From Thermonema lapsum (GTDB lineage: Bacteria; Bacteroidota; Bacteroidia; Cytophagales; Thermonemataceae), in the NCBI RefSeq assembly GCF_011761635.1, contig NZ_JAASRN010000006.1:1-59284 (forward strand): a stretch of 59,284 nucleotides of DNA. Reading direction: 5' to 3'. Shown piece by piece: positions 6,723 through 16,456 of the stretch. How positions within the stretch are numbered: position 1 is the first letter of the stretch; each line of letters begins with the position of its first letter. Position numbers and translations under genes: made by a program. The notes beneath the pieces were generated by a model. The model saw only the letters and a program-made list of their open reading frames with translations, did no database searches and was not told the DNA's origin.

Positions 6723-6973
6723 AGGACTGTTTTTGTGTGAAGGTAAAAAATAAAACATAGAACAATGGCATACCTCAGAAATCTAAGGCAGTATTTTGCA
6801 CGAATAAACAGTGGATTTGCTTGCTTATGAATGCAGCTACGATTGCTCTATTCTACACGCAAGCTGCGTGAGCAATAGTGGACTTCTATCCGAATAAATG
6901 GCGTTTTTTCCCGAAGGGGACATTTTATTTCTTTTGCTATTTTTCGTTTCTTTGACCAAAAGCTTGCCGGAAG

Positions 6974-7894
6974 ATGAAAATAAGCGTTATTATACCTACC
7001 TACAACAGAAAAGAACAGTTGTTGCGTTGCCTTGAGTCGCTCAAAAGCCAAAGCCGCTTGCCTGATGAGGTTATTGTTAGTATTGACGGTTCTACGGATG
7101 GAACAGCCGAAGCCCTTGCCCATTGGGATTCAGGGGCTTTGCCTTTACGTTGGATAGAAGGCGCCAACGGGGGGCGGGCTGTGGTACGTAACCGCGCTGC
7201 AAAGGTTGCTCGCGGCGACCTGCTCGTTTTTTTAGATGATGATATCCGCTTGATTCCAGAGGGTATTGCCATGCATGAAGCGCATCACTATCGCTTTCCC
7301 AATAGTCTTTTGTCGGGGGCTACCTTGGAGGAAGAAGCTTTGCTGCGCACCGACATGCATCGCTACAAGGCTTATTTGAGTCGCCTTTGGTTAGCACCCT
7401 TGGCTGTGTATGCCACAGAACCGATGCCAGCAGACAGGGTATTTTTGTCAGTTGCCAACATGTCTGTGCCTCGTCAAGTATTTGAGCAGCTGGGAGGCTT
7501 CGACGAACGCTTACGCGATGCCGAAGATTATGATTTTGGAGTGCGTGCGGTGCGGGCAGGTGTACCCGTTTATTTCAACTACAACTTGGTGGCATGGCAT
7601 GATGATTTCATTACTTGTGCCTCCTACATCCGTCGCATCCGACAATACAAGGTAGCACAAGAAAGGTTGTGTAACTTGAAACCGGAATTGCATGCACGAA
7701 ATCCTCGTGCTTACCGCCCGGCAAGGGGCTGGCGCCGCTTGTTTTACCGTCTCTTTTCACATCCGATGTGGGTGCAATGGATAGATAGGGAAGTATTTTG
7801 GATAAGATGGCTACCTCGTTCGCTGCGCTATCGTCTTTACGATTGGGTAATTATGGCACAGGCTGTGCATTTCCCAAGCGGGCAGACGTCTTAG
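6974..7894 (+). CDS. Glycosyltransferase family 2
   Basis: 306 residues. MKISVIIPTYNRKEQLLRCL and VIVSIDGSTDGT are the GT-A nucleotide-sugar binding core. LVFLDDDIRLIPEG (about residues 80-93) holds the DxD metal site, and FEQLGGFDERLRDAEDYDFG is the acceptor-side ED motif. No membrane segment is obvious. It lies in a small surface-glycan neighbourhood with the divergent FkbM gene. The 260 bp to the next gene holds nothing I can identify. Confidence 0.9.
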   Translation: MKISVIIPTYNRKEQLLRCLESLKSQSRLPDEVIVSIDGSTDGTAEALAHWDSGALPLRWIEGANGGRAVVRNRAAKVARGDLLVFLDDDIRLIPEGIAMHEAHHYRFPNSLLSGATLEEEALLRTDMHRYKAYLSRLWLAPLAVYATEPMPADRVFLSVANMSVPRQVFEQLGGFDERLRDAEDYDFGVRAVRAGVPVYFNYNLVAWHDDFITCASYIRRIRQYKVAQERLCNLKPELHARNPRAYRPARGWRRLFYRLFSHPMWVQWIDREVFWIRWLPRSLRYRLYDWVIMAQAVHFPSGQTS

Positions 7895-8157
7895 GCTTGA
7901 TATGTGCTATCAGGGCAAGCATGCGCCTTTATTGTTTTTTTGAAAGTAACGACAGCATGAGCAAGGGGGGCTCCTTTGCTCTTGTTTGCTATTGTAACAA
8001 TGCTTTTTCCAGCACTGGCATTGGCTTAATCCACAAGAGTTGGCTATTCACTTGTGTGTTTCTTGGGTAAAATTTCATGTTTTTTCTTTTTTTATATGAA
8101 AATATTTTTTTACAATTGTATGAAAGTATGATTTTATATTGTAAAAACGAGAAAGCT

Positions 8158-9351
8158 ATGGAAAGACACCAAGTGCTTATTATTGGAGGTGGCAACGCTG
8201 GCATTTCGGTAGCTGCACAGTTGTTGCGCAAGCGCCCAAAACTGGATGTTGCCATTGTAGAGCCGTCGGAAAAACACTACTACCAGCCCGCTTGGACTCT
8301 GGTAGGAGGGGGAGATTACGACGTGCAAAAGACAGTGCGCCCGGAGGCATCGGTAATGCCAAAAAAAGCCAAGTGGATTAAAGACAGGGCAGAGGCTTTC
8401 GAGCCAGAAAATCAAGTGGTGCATCTGGCAAGTGGAAAGAAGGTAGCTTATGATTTCATGGTGGTGTGCCCCGGCATACAGCTGCGCTGGGAATGGGTAG
8501 AAGGGCTGGAAGAGACGCTCGGAAAGAATGGCGTAGCAAGTAACTACCGTTTCGACTTGGCGCCTTATACTTTCGAGTGTATTCGAAACTTTAAAGGCGG
8601 TGTTGCTTTGTTTACCAACCCTGCCACACCCATCAAATGTGGGGGAGCGCCGCAAAAAATTATGTATTTGGCATGCGACTACTGGCGAAAGCATGGAATA
8701 CTTGGTAAAGCCGATGTGCATTTCTGCACAGCGGGCGGAGTGATTTTTGGGGTGAAGAAATATGCCGACACACTCATGAAAGTAGTCAATCGTTATGGCA
8801 TTCATTTGGATTTCAAGCACAACTTAGTGGCTATAGACGGAGCAAGAAAAGAGGCTACTTTTGAGGTAACGCAAGCAGATGGCAGCAAAGAGAAGAAGAC
8901 AATGCACTTTGACATGATACATGTGACACCGCCGCAGAGTGCACCGGACTTTATTCGGAACAGCCCACTTGCTGATGCCAATGGTTGGGTGGATGTGAAC
9001 AAGCATACTTTGCAACACACAAAATATCCAAACATATTTGGCATAGGGGATGCTACCAATACCCCTAATGCTAAGACGGGAGCAGCCATACGCAAGCAGG
9101 CTCCAATTTTAGTTCAAAATCTTTTGGAGGTGATGGACGGCAAACAGCCCTTTGCTTCATACAATGGCTATGGCTCTTGCCCTCTGGTTACGGGATATGG
9201 CAAATTGGTGTTGGCGGAATTCGACTACGACAATAATCCTATTGAAACTTTTCCCTTTGACCAGTCGAAAGAACGCTGGACGATGTATCAACTCAAGAAG
9301 CACATTTTGCCGTGGCTTTATTGGAACAAAATTTTGAAAGGTACGGCATAG
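8158..9351 (+). CDS. sqr: Sulfide:quinone oxidoreductase (SQOR-like flavoprotein)
   Basis: 397 residues from the ATG at 8158-8160; the reading frame opens 81 bp earlier but that stretch is AT-rich leader. The FAD-binding motif LIIGGGNAGISVAAQL is at 7-22. Two redox cysteines are visible: Cys161 in IKCGGAPQK and Cys341 in NGYGSCPLVTGYGKLVLAEF. The second matches the motif of mitochondrial SQOR closely. FGIGDATNTPNAKTGAA (294-310) is the second FAD motif. The enzyme oxidises sulfide and passes electrons to membrane quinone. It appears to be a single-gene unit followed by a strong hairpin. Confidence 0.9.
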   Translation: MERHQVLIIGGGNAGISVAAQLLRKRPKLDVAIVEPSEKHYYQPAWTLVGGGDYDVQKTVRPEASVMPKKAKWIKDRAEAFEPENQVVHLASGKKVAYDFMVVCPGIQLRWEWVEGLEETLGKNGVASNYRFDLAPYTFECIRNFKGGVALFTNPATPIKCGGAPQKIMYLACDYWRKHGILGKADVHFCTAGGVIFGVKKYADTLMKVVNRYGIHLDFKHNLVAIDGARKEATFEVTQADGSKEKKTMHFDMIHVTPPQSAPDFIRNSPLADANGWVDVNKHTLQHTKYPNIFGIGDATNTPNAKTGAAIRKQAPILVQNLLEVMDGKQPFASYNGYGSCPLVTGYGKLVLAEFDYDNNPIETFPFDQSKERWTMYQLKKHILPWLYWNKILKGTA

Positions 9352-9380
9352 TGCTACAGTACGCTTATCAGAGGAACGAA

Positions 9381-9418
9381 GAAGCAGGCAGAGCGAAGAG
9401 CTGCCTGCTTCTTTTGTT
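9381..9418 (+). terminator. Intrinsic terminator after the sulfide:quinone oxidoreductase gene
   Basis: Perfect 11-bp arms GAAGCAGGCAG (9381-9391) and CTGCCTGCTTC (9401-9411) flank a 9-base loop and are followed by TTTTGTTT. It separates sqr from the converging sbcC gene. Confidence 0.85.
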
Positions 9419-9421
9419 TCA

Positions 9422-12400
9422 TCAGAGGGGGATGCTGGTTTGCCGTAGTTTACTGCCTTCTTGTGGACTTTGTGAGGCAACGAGGGCTGTGCTTATGCGC
9501 TCTTGCATGGATTGCACGTGAGAGATTACACCAATGACTTTGCCACTGCAAGCCAGTCTTTCCAGTACATTCATCACTTCGGATAAGGTTTCTTCATCGA
9601 GGCTGCCAAAGCCTTCATCTATGAAAAAGAAATGCTGCCGGATGCCATGAGTATCTTGTAATAGTTCGGAAAGTGCCAAAGCAAGGCTCAACGATAAGAT
9701 AAAATGCTGCCCGCCCGAGAGGCTTTCGATGGGGCGTGGGTATTGGTTCAGGCGGTCGAGTATTTTGATTTCTATTTTGTCTTTTTCCGTAGTGATATCG
9801 ACCGAGAGTGTGTTGTTGGTGAGTTGCTCAAAATGTTTGTTGGCTAAGCGGTTGACTTTGTTTAGGTAGTTTTTGAGTACGAAATTCAGAAGTCCATTGC
9901 CCTCGGTGAGTTTGTTTATTCTTTCCCATATCTCCAGCGCTCTCCTGCTTTGCTCATAGGACTTCGTAAGCTGCTTTTTCTTATTGAGTCTTTCTTCCAA
10001 GACTTTTAAAACTTCCGAGATTGCTCCTTTCGCTTCTTGCAAATTCTTAACTATTTGTTTCTTGTCTTCATACTGTCGGCGGAGTTGTGCTCGCTCTTCA
10101 ACTGATTGGGGTATGCTAAGCTCCTGCCGTTCTTTTTGGATGCCTTCCATGCGCTTTTTTAAAGTGCTGTATCTGCTAAGCAAAGCTTCTCTTTGGCGTA
10201 TGTGGTTTTGAATACTTTGTTTTTCATTGAGTATTTGTTGTACTTCTTCTTCTGTGCAAAATAGCTCATTGTATGCTTGTAGCAGCTGCTGTATGTTCTG
10301 CTCGATGTCGTTTATCTCTTTTTGCAAAGTGTCGATGCCGTCTTGAATACTTTTGAGTTTTCCTTCTTCTGTGTGTTGCTCTTTTTTTATTTGCTCCAGT
10401 TGCTTTTTGGCTTGATTGCAGGCGACTTCTGCTTCTTGGTATTCCGTTTGAATTGCTTGCACGTTTTCCTCTAATTCCTCTATGCTTTTGCTTTGATATT
10501 CAGGATATTGCTTCTTGTATGTCTCTATTTCTTCTTGAAGCCGCTGCATATTATTGTGCAATTCTTGGATAACGCCCTCCAGAGTAGCGATGCGTTTTAC
10601 TTTCTCTTGCTCTTCTTTTTGCATTTTCTCTTTTTGTTCATTCAGCTGCTGGAATTGCTCTGCGCTTTCTTTTAGAGTATTTTGCTTTTGTTCTACTTGC
10701 TGTGTGATATCGGTCAGTATTTTGTTGAAAATATCTTTTTTGCGGGGGAGCTCGTCTTCTGGAAGTGTGGGAAGGTCGTCGGTTTTGATTTTATTGTAGT
10801 GTTCAATGCCTTTCATGAAACGTTCTTTAAAATTATGAAAGCGGATGGACTTTTCCTGTGTGTTTGGCAGCTCTTTCAAGGCTTCTTCTAACAAAGCAGC
10901 TTGTTGTTGCAGCTCTTCGTGAGATGCTGAATGGGTGCTGAGATTTTCGATGGGGTGCTCGGTTGAGCCGCATAGAGGGCAAGGCTCTCCTGCTTTAAGG
11001 GTTTGCCTCAAACTGCTCAACTGTATTTTGTTGTTTATGTTCCTGAACAAGGCTTGTAAGCTTTGATTCAATTGCACAAAGTTGTTTTCCTTTACTGCTT
11101 TTTCTAACAGCGCCGATAAGTGCTTGTTTTCGGGTTTTTCTATTTGTTTTAGTTTGTCTTCCAGGCTTTTGTAAGTCTTTCCAAGTTCTTCACGTTGCTC
11201 GTAATATTGACAAGCGTCATCTTTTAAGTCCTGCAGTTTTTGGATAAGTATGGGTAGGTTTGCTGTTTGCAGCTGCTTAATATTTTCCTCTGCTTTGTGA
11301 ATGTGCTCCGATAGGTCTTGAAGTTTTTTTTCTATGAGTCTGCGCTCAGATGACAGGTTTTGGTATTCTTGGTTTCGCAATGCTATACTCGTTTGGATTT
11401 CCTGCAGCTCTCGGTACTTTTTGATGTACATTTCCAAATGGCTGATATTTTGCTTTTTTTCTAATAGCTGCTCATAGTGCGCATTCAATGCTTGGTATTT
11501 ATTTTGGTGCTCTTGTATTTTTTGCTCTCTTTCTTGTATGCTTTGAGTGAGTTGGCAGACCTTTTTTTGGTTTTCCCTCAGGTTTTCTTTCTTTTGTTCA
11601 CGAATACCGAAAGGTTTTTCGAAATGCTCTTGTGCTATTTGCAAACGTGCCTGCTTTTGTTCTAGATTTTGGGGAAGTTGTGCTAGACTACTTTCTGTCT
11701 CGGAAAGCTCTTTTTGCAGCTTTTCCAGCTCTTTTTCTTTTATCTCGGCGAGGTCTATTTGTTTTACGCGCTCTTCGAGTTGTTCGGTTTCGGTTTGTTG
11801 GGCGGCAAGTTGCTTTAACAGCTGCTCTTGTTCACTTTTTTTCTGTTGAAGAACTTCTTCATTGACATCTTCGTATTCAGCCAGTCGATTTTTGTCGTTT
11901 TCAAAGCTTTGTTGGGCTTCCTCGAGCTTCTTTTTTGCCTTTTCTTTTATCTTTTCATAAATACTCAAATCGAAAATTTCTCTTAAAAAGGCACTTCTTT
12001 CGGCTGGAGGTTCTTTGATAAACCTATCGAAATTGCCTTGTGGCAAGATGATGGTGCGGGTGAAGTGCTCTATTGGAATATGTTTCAAAGCGGCTTGTTC
12101 TTCGCCTTTCTTGTCGTCGAGTGCTTGCCACGCTTGTGTTCCTTGTTTGAAACTCTGCCAAAGGGTTTTGCCCTGGAGCTCTGTACCGTGGTAGCGGTAA
12201 TACTTTTTCTCTGCTGAGTTTTTGTGCTTGTCTTCTTGGAATGTAGTGTCGGTTTTATTCTTCTTCTTCTTCTTCTTTCTTACTTGTACATTGAGGCGAT
12301 AGGTAAAAGCATAGATGTGCTTGTCAAAACCTCGAAAGATAAACTCTATGGCTAACTCATCGCTGTGACGGTTGATAAGGTGCTTGATGCTTTTTTGGCT

Positions 12401-12577
12401 GCCGCGTAGTGCTTTGCCATAAAGCGCAATGCTTATTGCCTCAAGTACGGTTGATTTGCCGGCACCTGTTTTACCGAAGATACCAAATAAGCCTGCACTG
12501 CTCAACTCGCTGAAGTCGATGTGTTGTTCTTTTTTGTAGGATGCCAGACCTTTAAAGTAAAGATAAAGGGGTTGCAT
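9422..12577 (-). CDS. sbcC: Exonuclease subunit SbcC (Rad50-like SMC ATPase)
   Basis: 1051 residues, normal for SbcC. The Walker A box FGKTGAGKST is at about 34-43. Two long Gln/Glu/Lys-rich coiled coils flank the zinc hook CPLCG at about 532. The ABC signature SLSGGQHF is at about 954 and Walker B FFFIDEGFGSLDEET at about 987. A run of lysines (VRKKKKKKNK, about residue 95) comes from a GAA-type microsatellite near 12260. With SbcD, encoded 15 bp upstream, it forms the nuclease that opens DNA hairpins and blocked ends. Palindrome-rich DNA such as the iteron region is a natural substrate. Confidence 0.95.
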   Translation of the reverse strand: MQPLYLYFKGLASYKKEQHIDFSELSSAGLFGIFGKTGAGKSTVLEAISIALYGKALRGSQKSIKHLINRHSDELAIEFIFRGFDKHIYAFTYRLNVQVRKKKKKKNKTDTTFQEDKHKNSAEKKYYRYHGTELQGKTLWQSFKQGTQAWQALDDKKGEEQAALKHIPIEHFTRTIILPQGNFDRFIKEPPAERSAFLREIFDLSIYEKIKEKAKKKLEEAQQSFENDKNRLAEYEDVNEEVLQQKKSEQEQLLKQLAAQQTETEQLEERVKQIDLAEIKEKELEKLQKELSETESSLAQLPQNLEQKQARLQIAQEHFEKPFGIREQKKENLRENQKKVCQLTQSIQEREQKIQEHQNKYQALNAHYEQLLEKKQNISHLEMYIKKYRELQEIQTSIALRNQEYQNLSSERRLIEKKLQDLSEHIHKAEENIKQLQTANLPILIQKLQDLKDDACQYYEQREELGKTYKSLEDKLKQIEKPENKHLSALLEKAVKENNFVQLNQSLQALFRNINNKIQLSSLRQTLKAGEPCPLCGSTEHPIENLSTHSASHEELQQQAALLEEALKELPNTQEKSIRFHNFKERFMKGIEHYNKIKTDDLPTLPEDELPRKKDIFNKILTDITQQVEQKQNTLKESAEQFQQLNEQKEKMQKEEQEKVKRIATLEGVIQELHNNMQRLQEEIETYKKQYPEYQSKSIEELEENVQAIQTEYQEAEVACNQAKKQLEQIKKEQHTEEGKLKSIQDGIDTLQKEINDIEQNIQQLLQAYNELFCTEEEVQQILNEKQSIQNHIRQREALLSRYSTLKKRMEGIQKERQELSIPQSVEERAQLRRQYEDKKQIVKNLQEAKGAISEVLKVLEERLNKKKQLTKSYEQSRRALEIWERINKLTEGNGLLNFVLKNYLNKVNRLANKHFEQLTNNTLSVDITTEKDKIEIKILDRLNQYPRPIESLSGGQHFILSLSLALALSELLQDTHGIRQHFFFIDEGFGSLDEETLSEVMNVLERLACSGKVIGVISHVQSMQERISTALVASQSPQEGSKLRQTSIPL

Positions 12578-12592
12578 AGGGCTGTGGTTTTT

Positions 12593-13816
12593 TTATTGAA
12601 TGTCTCTCAACAGCTGACCGAAAGCCTCTCGCACTTCTTTGGGTGGGGGGGTATTGTTTGTTTGCATGTAGTATTCTTCAAAATACTCGTGCGGTTGTTT
12701 CAGCTGTGGATGGCTGTCTGTGGTTGTGGCGTCGTCTGTTTGCCAGCTGGCAGGCAGTTGCCAGCTGATGAAACAGGAAAATTCTTCTTGGAGCTCTTTA
12801 AGAAGCGAAGGGGTGGGTATGGTTTGAAAATCGACATGCGCCCAACAGTCTGCGTGGGCTTGCAGCTGCTCTTTGACTGCTTCGTTTCCTGCTGCTTTCA
12901 AAACTACCAGCTGTCTGCCAGCAGTTAAGCCTACCTCTTCAAGTTGAGGTTTTTGCTGGGGTATGAGCTCTACGACCATCACCTTCTTTTCATATTTGCT
13001 TTCGTCGAAGCTGTAGGCTAAGGGGCTGCCGCTGTAACGTATATGAGAAGCTGCGACTTCATGGGGGCGGTGCAGGTGCCCCAAGGCTACGTACTGTATA
13101 TTTTCTGGAAATATATCGGCTTTGAGGGCGTGGCTGCCACCAATCGAAAGCCGGTGCTCTGCTTCACTTTCTTGCTCGTCTTCGGCGGGCTTTCCCGAGC
13201 GAATGATAAACTGATGGGCTGTCAAAAGGCAAATGCCCTTGGAATTGCACTGCCCGGCAAGTGTGTGCCAGTAATCTTTCAGGTAGTCGTAAAGGGCATT
13301 GCCCGTTTCAGATTCCAAACGGCGATTGAGGCGTATTTCATCGGCAAAGGGGGTAGCAATGACCTGTACAGGGTAGGGCACTTCCGGATGTTGAAAAACA
13401 AACAGGTCTTGCTCTACTTTGGTCAATGCCCATTCGCCTATGATTCCATCAGTTATTTCTTTGATGACTTCGCCTTTTGCCGGATGTCCATGTGCCAAAA
13501 TACCGTGCCGGCTGCCCATGATGGATAGGTTTTGGATGCGTGTTGGCGAGTCATGATTGCCGGCAATGAGCAGCACAAGCCTTCTGCCGCCCTTGCTCAA
13601 CTGCAAAAGTCCCTGCTGCAACACGCCCTCTGCCTCGATGCTGGGGGTGTATTTGTCGTAAATATCACCAGCAACAAGCACCATATCTACCGCTTTTTCA
13701 TCGGCAATGCGGGCAATTTCTTCCAAAAATTGCTTTTGCTCTTCCAAGCGGCTTCTTCCTTTGAGTGATTTTCCTATGTGCCAGTCGGCGGTATGCAGTA
13801 TTTTAAAGCTGCGCAT
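12593..13816 (-). CDS. sbcD: Exonuclease subunit SbcD (Mre11-like nuclease)
   Basis: 407 residues. The calcineurin-like metallophosphoesterase core is complete: LHTADWHIGKSLKGRSR with Asp11 and His13, VLVAGDIYDKYTPS, LIAGNHDSPTRI, then LTAHQFI and ALGHLHRPHEV. The C-terminal capping domain (about 290-407) is normal in length. It is the first gene of an sbcDC operon (15-bp gap to sbcC) and is divergent from the OmpA-family gene. Confidence 0.95.
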   Translation of the reverse strand: MRSFKILHTADWHIGKSLKGRSRLEEQKQFLEEIARIADEKAVDMVLVAGDIYDKYTPSIEAEGVLQQGLLQLSKGGRRLVLLIAGNHDSPTRIQNLSIMGSRHGILAHGHPAKGEVIKEITDGIIGEWALTKVEQDLFVFQHPEVPYPVQVIATPFADEIRLNRRLESETGNALYDYLKDYWHTLAGQCNSKGICLLTAHQFIIRSGKPAEDEQESEAEHRLSIGGSHALKADIFPENIQYVALGHLHRPHEVAASHIRYSGSPLAYSFDESKYEKKVMVVELIPQQKPQLEEVGLTAGRQLVVLKAAGNEAVKEQLQAHADCWAHVDFQTIPTPSLLKELQEEFSCFISWQLPASWQTDDATTTDSHPQLKQPHEYFEEYYMQTNNTPPPKEVREAFGQLLRDIQ

Positions 13817-13922
13817 GCTGAAATAATGCTTTTTATTGGAAGTTACTCAAAACTGCATAAACAGCAAATGTCATGGTATTATTTTTGATGCAAAGACCTA
13901 CCTAAAAACCAACCGAAAGGTT

Positions 13923-16346
13923 ATGAGATACAAATTACTGTCTCTCTTGATGTTTTTCTCTGTTTTCATGCGGATGAACCCTCTGCAAGCTCAAAATTAT
14001 TGGGGTTTGCACAGCAGCAACTACAGCCCTCTGACTGGTGTGCACCTCCAACCTGCCGATATTGTGGATGCACGCACCAAATTTCAACTGCTCTTGGTAG
14101 GTGCCAATTTGGACGTCAACAACAATTACTTGGGTCTGGAGCGTAGTACCTTCTGGAAGTTCAACTATTCAGACAATGATTTTAGGCAAAATCTGGATGG
14201 CAAGTCCAAGCGTGCACTTATCAACATGGATATGCAAGCCTTGGGGTTGATGCTGAGCCTCTCACCCAAAAGCGCTTTGGCTCTGGTGCCACGGGTACGC
14301 ACCTTCCTAAACTTCGATGACATAGATGAACCCACTGCCAAGCTGATTTATGAAAAATTCAACAGCCCAGAGCTATGGCAAACTAATATCTCTGATGACC
14401 ATGTGTCGGCACAAGCTCACGTGTGGGCTGAGTATGGTTTGACTTATGGGCGTGTAATACTTGATGAAGGTGAACATTTCCTTAAAACCGCCGGTACGCT
14501 CAAGCTTTTACAAGGGTTGGGGTCGGCTTATATGTATGTGAATGACCTGCGCTATGAGTTTACCAATCAAGATGTTGTATCTCTGTTTCAGGCGGAATTT
14601 AGCTATGGGCACTCCGACAATTTCAGCTTATCGGAAACGCCTTCTTACCGTTTTGTAGCCAAGCCTTCGGTAGGCTTCGACTTTGGCGTGGTGTATGAAT
14701 GGCGCCCTGATTATCAGATGTACCGCTATGAAATGGATGGTGAGGAAAACTTGCCTGACCGCGCCAAAAACCAATATCGCGCCAAAGTGGGGCTTTCACT
14801 TACCGACTTGGGAAGCATACGCTATAACAAAAGCTCCGATAGCCGCGACTTTATCGCGAATATTCAAAACTGGGATATATCGCAAGAAAAAATCAATGAT
14901 GTTAACGATATAGACCAAATCATTAAGAGCCGTTTTACATATACCGAAGCGCAGGGCGAGTACAAAATGAACCTACCTACGGCATTGAACCTGCAGGCAG
15001 ACTACTTGTTTAGCCAAGGGATAGGGCTCAACTTAACTGCCACCTGGGCGCTTAAGCAAGGTACAAAAGACATAGATAAAAACCACTACATTACCACCTA
15101 TGCCGTGACCCCACGTGTCGAAAGCAAAAAGTATGGTTTGTATTTACCTTTGAGCCTTCATGACAATACCGGCTTTAATGCAGGCATAGCTGTGCGTTTG
15201 GGTCCTTTATTTTTTGGCTCACGCGATTTGCTCAGCAATGCAGCACTTAACAATGAAGTAAGGGGCGCTAATTTTTACTTGGGTTTGAGCATCCGGAGTT
15301 TTTATAAAAAGCCTAAAGACCGCGATGGCGACCACGTATCTGATAAACTGGACCAGTGCGTGAGCGTGCCCGGAGTGTGGGAGTTTCGTGGTTGTCCCGA
15401 TAGTGACGGCGACCATGTGCCAGATGTCGAAGATGTCTGCCCGCAATTGCCAGGTCTGCCACAATTTAATGGCTGTCCCGATAGCGATTCCGACGGGGTG
15501 CCCGACAGTAAAGACGAATGCCCCCAACAAGCTGGCTCGCGTCAATTCAATGGTTGCCCCGACAGCGACTCCGACGGGGTGGAAGACCGTGTGGATGAGT
15601 GCCCGCTTGAACCCGGCTTTGAGCAATTCAAAGGCTGCCCCGATAGCGATTTAGACAATGTGCCAGATAAGGACGACGCTTGCCCCGATGTGTATGGCGA
15701 CGTGAATCATAAAGGTTGCCCTGATACTGATGGTGATGGTCTCTATGACCATGAAGACGGCTGCCCCGAAGTGTACGGCGATATAGCCAATGGGGGTTGT
15801 CCCTATGCCGATAGCGACGGCGACGGCATCAAAGATATCAACGACAAATGTCCTGAAATTGCCGGACCCGCCGAAAACGACGGCTGTCCCTACAACGACA
15901 TGGACGGCGACGGGGTGCCCGACGCCTTCGATAAATGCCCTTCCACGCCCGGACCTAAAGAAAACAATGGTTGCCCCAAACTTGAAAAAGAAGAAGAAGA
16001 AATCCTCAAAACAGCTTTCGACAACTTAGAATTCGAATTTGGCAATGCTACTATCAAAACCTCGTCCTATGCGGCACTTTTAGAGCTTGCCAATCTGCTG
16101 AGACGCAAACCGAAATGGCGTCTGCTCATCGAAGGGCACACCGACAATGTCGGAAGCCGCGCCAACAATATCAAACTCTCGGAGCGTAGAGCCCAAGCAG
16201 TGAAAGACTTCCTCGTAGAGCAAGGCGTAGAGCCCGGGCGTATTGTTACCAAAGGGTGGGGACCTGACCGCCCCATAGCACCCAACACAACCCCCGAAGG
16301 AAGACAAAAAAACCGCAGGGTAGAATTTACCATCTTGTTTGAATAG
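13923..16346 (+). CDS. OmpA family protein with DUF5723-like barrel and thrombospondin-3 repeats
   Basis: 807 residues from the ATG at 13923-13925, which opens a signal peptide ending LQAQ. Residues about 25-460 resemble the DUF5723 outer-membrane region of Bacteroidota (NYWGLHSSNYSPLTGV...). About 465-690 carries roughly eight calcium-binding thrombospondin-3 repeats of the form DxDxDGVxDxxDxCP. The C-terminal OmpA domain (about 695-807) has the peptidoglycan-binding signature EGHTDNVGSRANNIKLSERR and ends RRVEFTILFE. It probably links the outer membrane to the cell wall. The Asp-rich repeats may bind Ca2+. Confidence 0.9.
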   Translation: MRYKLLSLLMFFSVFMRMNPLQAQNYWGLHSSNYSPLTGVHLQPADIVDARTKFQLLLVGANLDVNNNYLGLERSTFWKFNYSDNDFRQNLDGKSKRALINMDMQALGLMLSLSPKSALALVPRVRTFLNFDDIDEPTAKLIYEKFNSPELWQTNISDDHVSAQAHVWAEYGLTYGRVILDEGEHFLKTAGTLKLLQGLGSAYMYVNDLRYEFTNQDVVSLFQAEFSYGHSDNFSLSETPSYRFVAKPSVGFDFGVVYEWRPDYQMYRYEMDGEENLPDRAKNQYRAKVGLSLTDLGSIRYNKSSDSRDFIANIQNWDISQEKINDVNDIDQIIKSRFTYTEAQGEYKMNLPTALNLQADYLFSQGIGLNLTATWALKQGTKDIDKNHYITTYAVTPRVESKKYGLYLPLSLHDNTGFNAGIAVRLGPLFFGSRDLLSNAALNNEVRGANFYLGLSIRSFYKKPKDRDGDHVSDKLDQCVSVPGVWEFRGCPDSDGDHVPDVEDVCPQLPGLPQFNGCPDSDSDGVPDSKDECPQQAGSRQFNGCPDSDSDGVEDRVDECPLEPGFEQFKGCPDSDLDNVPDKDDACPDVYGDVNHKGCPDTDGDGLYDHEDGCPEVYGDIANGGCPYADSDGDGIKDINDKCPEIAGPAENDGCPYNDMDGDGVPDAFDKCPSTPGPKENNGCPKLEKEEEEILKTAFDNLEFEFGNATIKTSSYAALLELANLLRRKPKWRLLIEGHTDNVGSRANNIKLSERRAQAVKDFLVEQGVEPGRIVTKGWGPDRPIAPNTTPEGRQKNRRVEFTILFE

Positions 16347-16373
16347 CTTTTCCCAGCAGAAAATATCGAATTT

Positions 16374-16418
16374 ATCCCGCTCTGGCTTTTGCTTGCCTGG
16401 CGGGATTTCTATTTTTGT
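16374..16418 (+). terminator. Terminator after the OmpA/TSP3 gene
   Basis: Arms ATCCCGC (16374-16380) and GCGGGAT (16400-16406) flank a 19-base loop, followed by TTCTATTTTTG. It lies between the OmpA-family stop and the exonuclease start. Confidence 0.7.
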
Positions 16419-16456
16419 AGATAAACCCAAGAAAAAAATTAAACTAACATACCGCT

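Noticed and set aside
12240-12290. Possible frameshift or error at the poly-lysine run in SbcC
   Set aside because: The GAA-type microsatellite stays in frame and the protein is full length with all motifs, so it is a harmless low-complexity insertion.
15310-15990. DNA repeats within the OmpA-family gene
   Set aside because: These are codons for protein-level thrombospondin-3 calcium repeats, not a separate DNA element.
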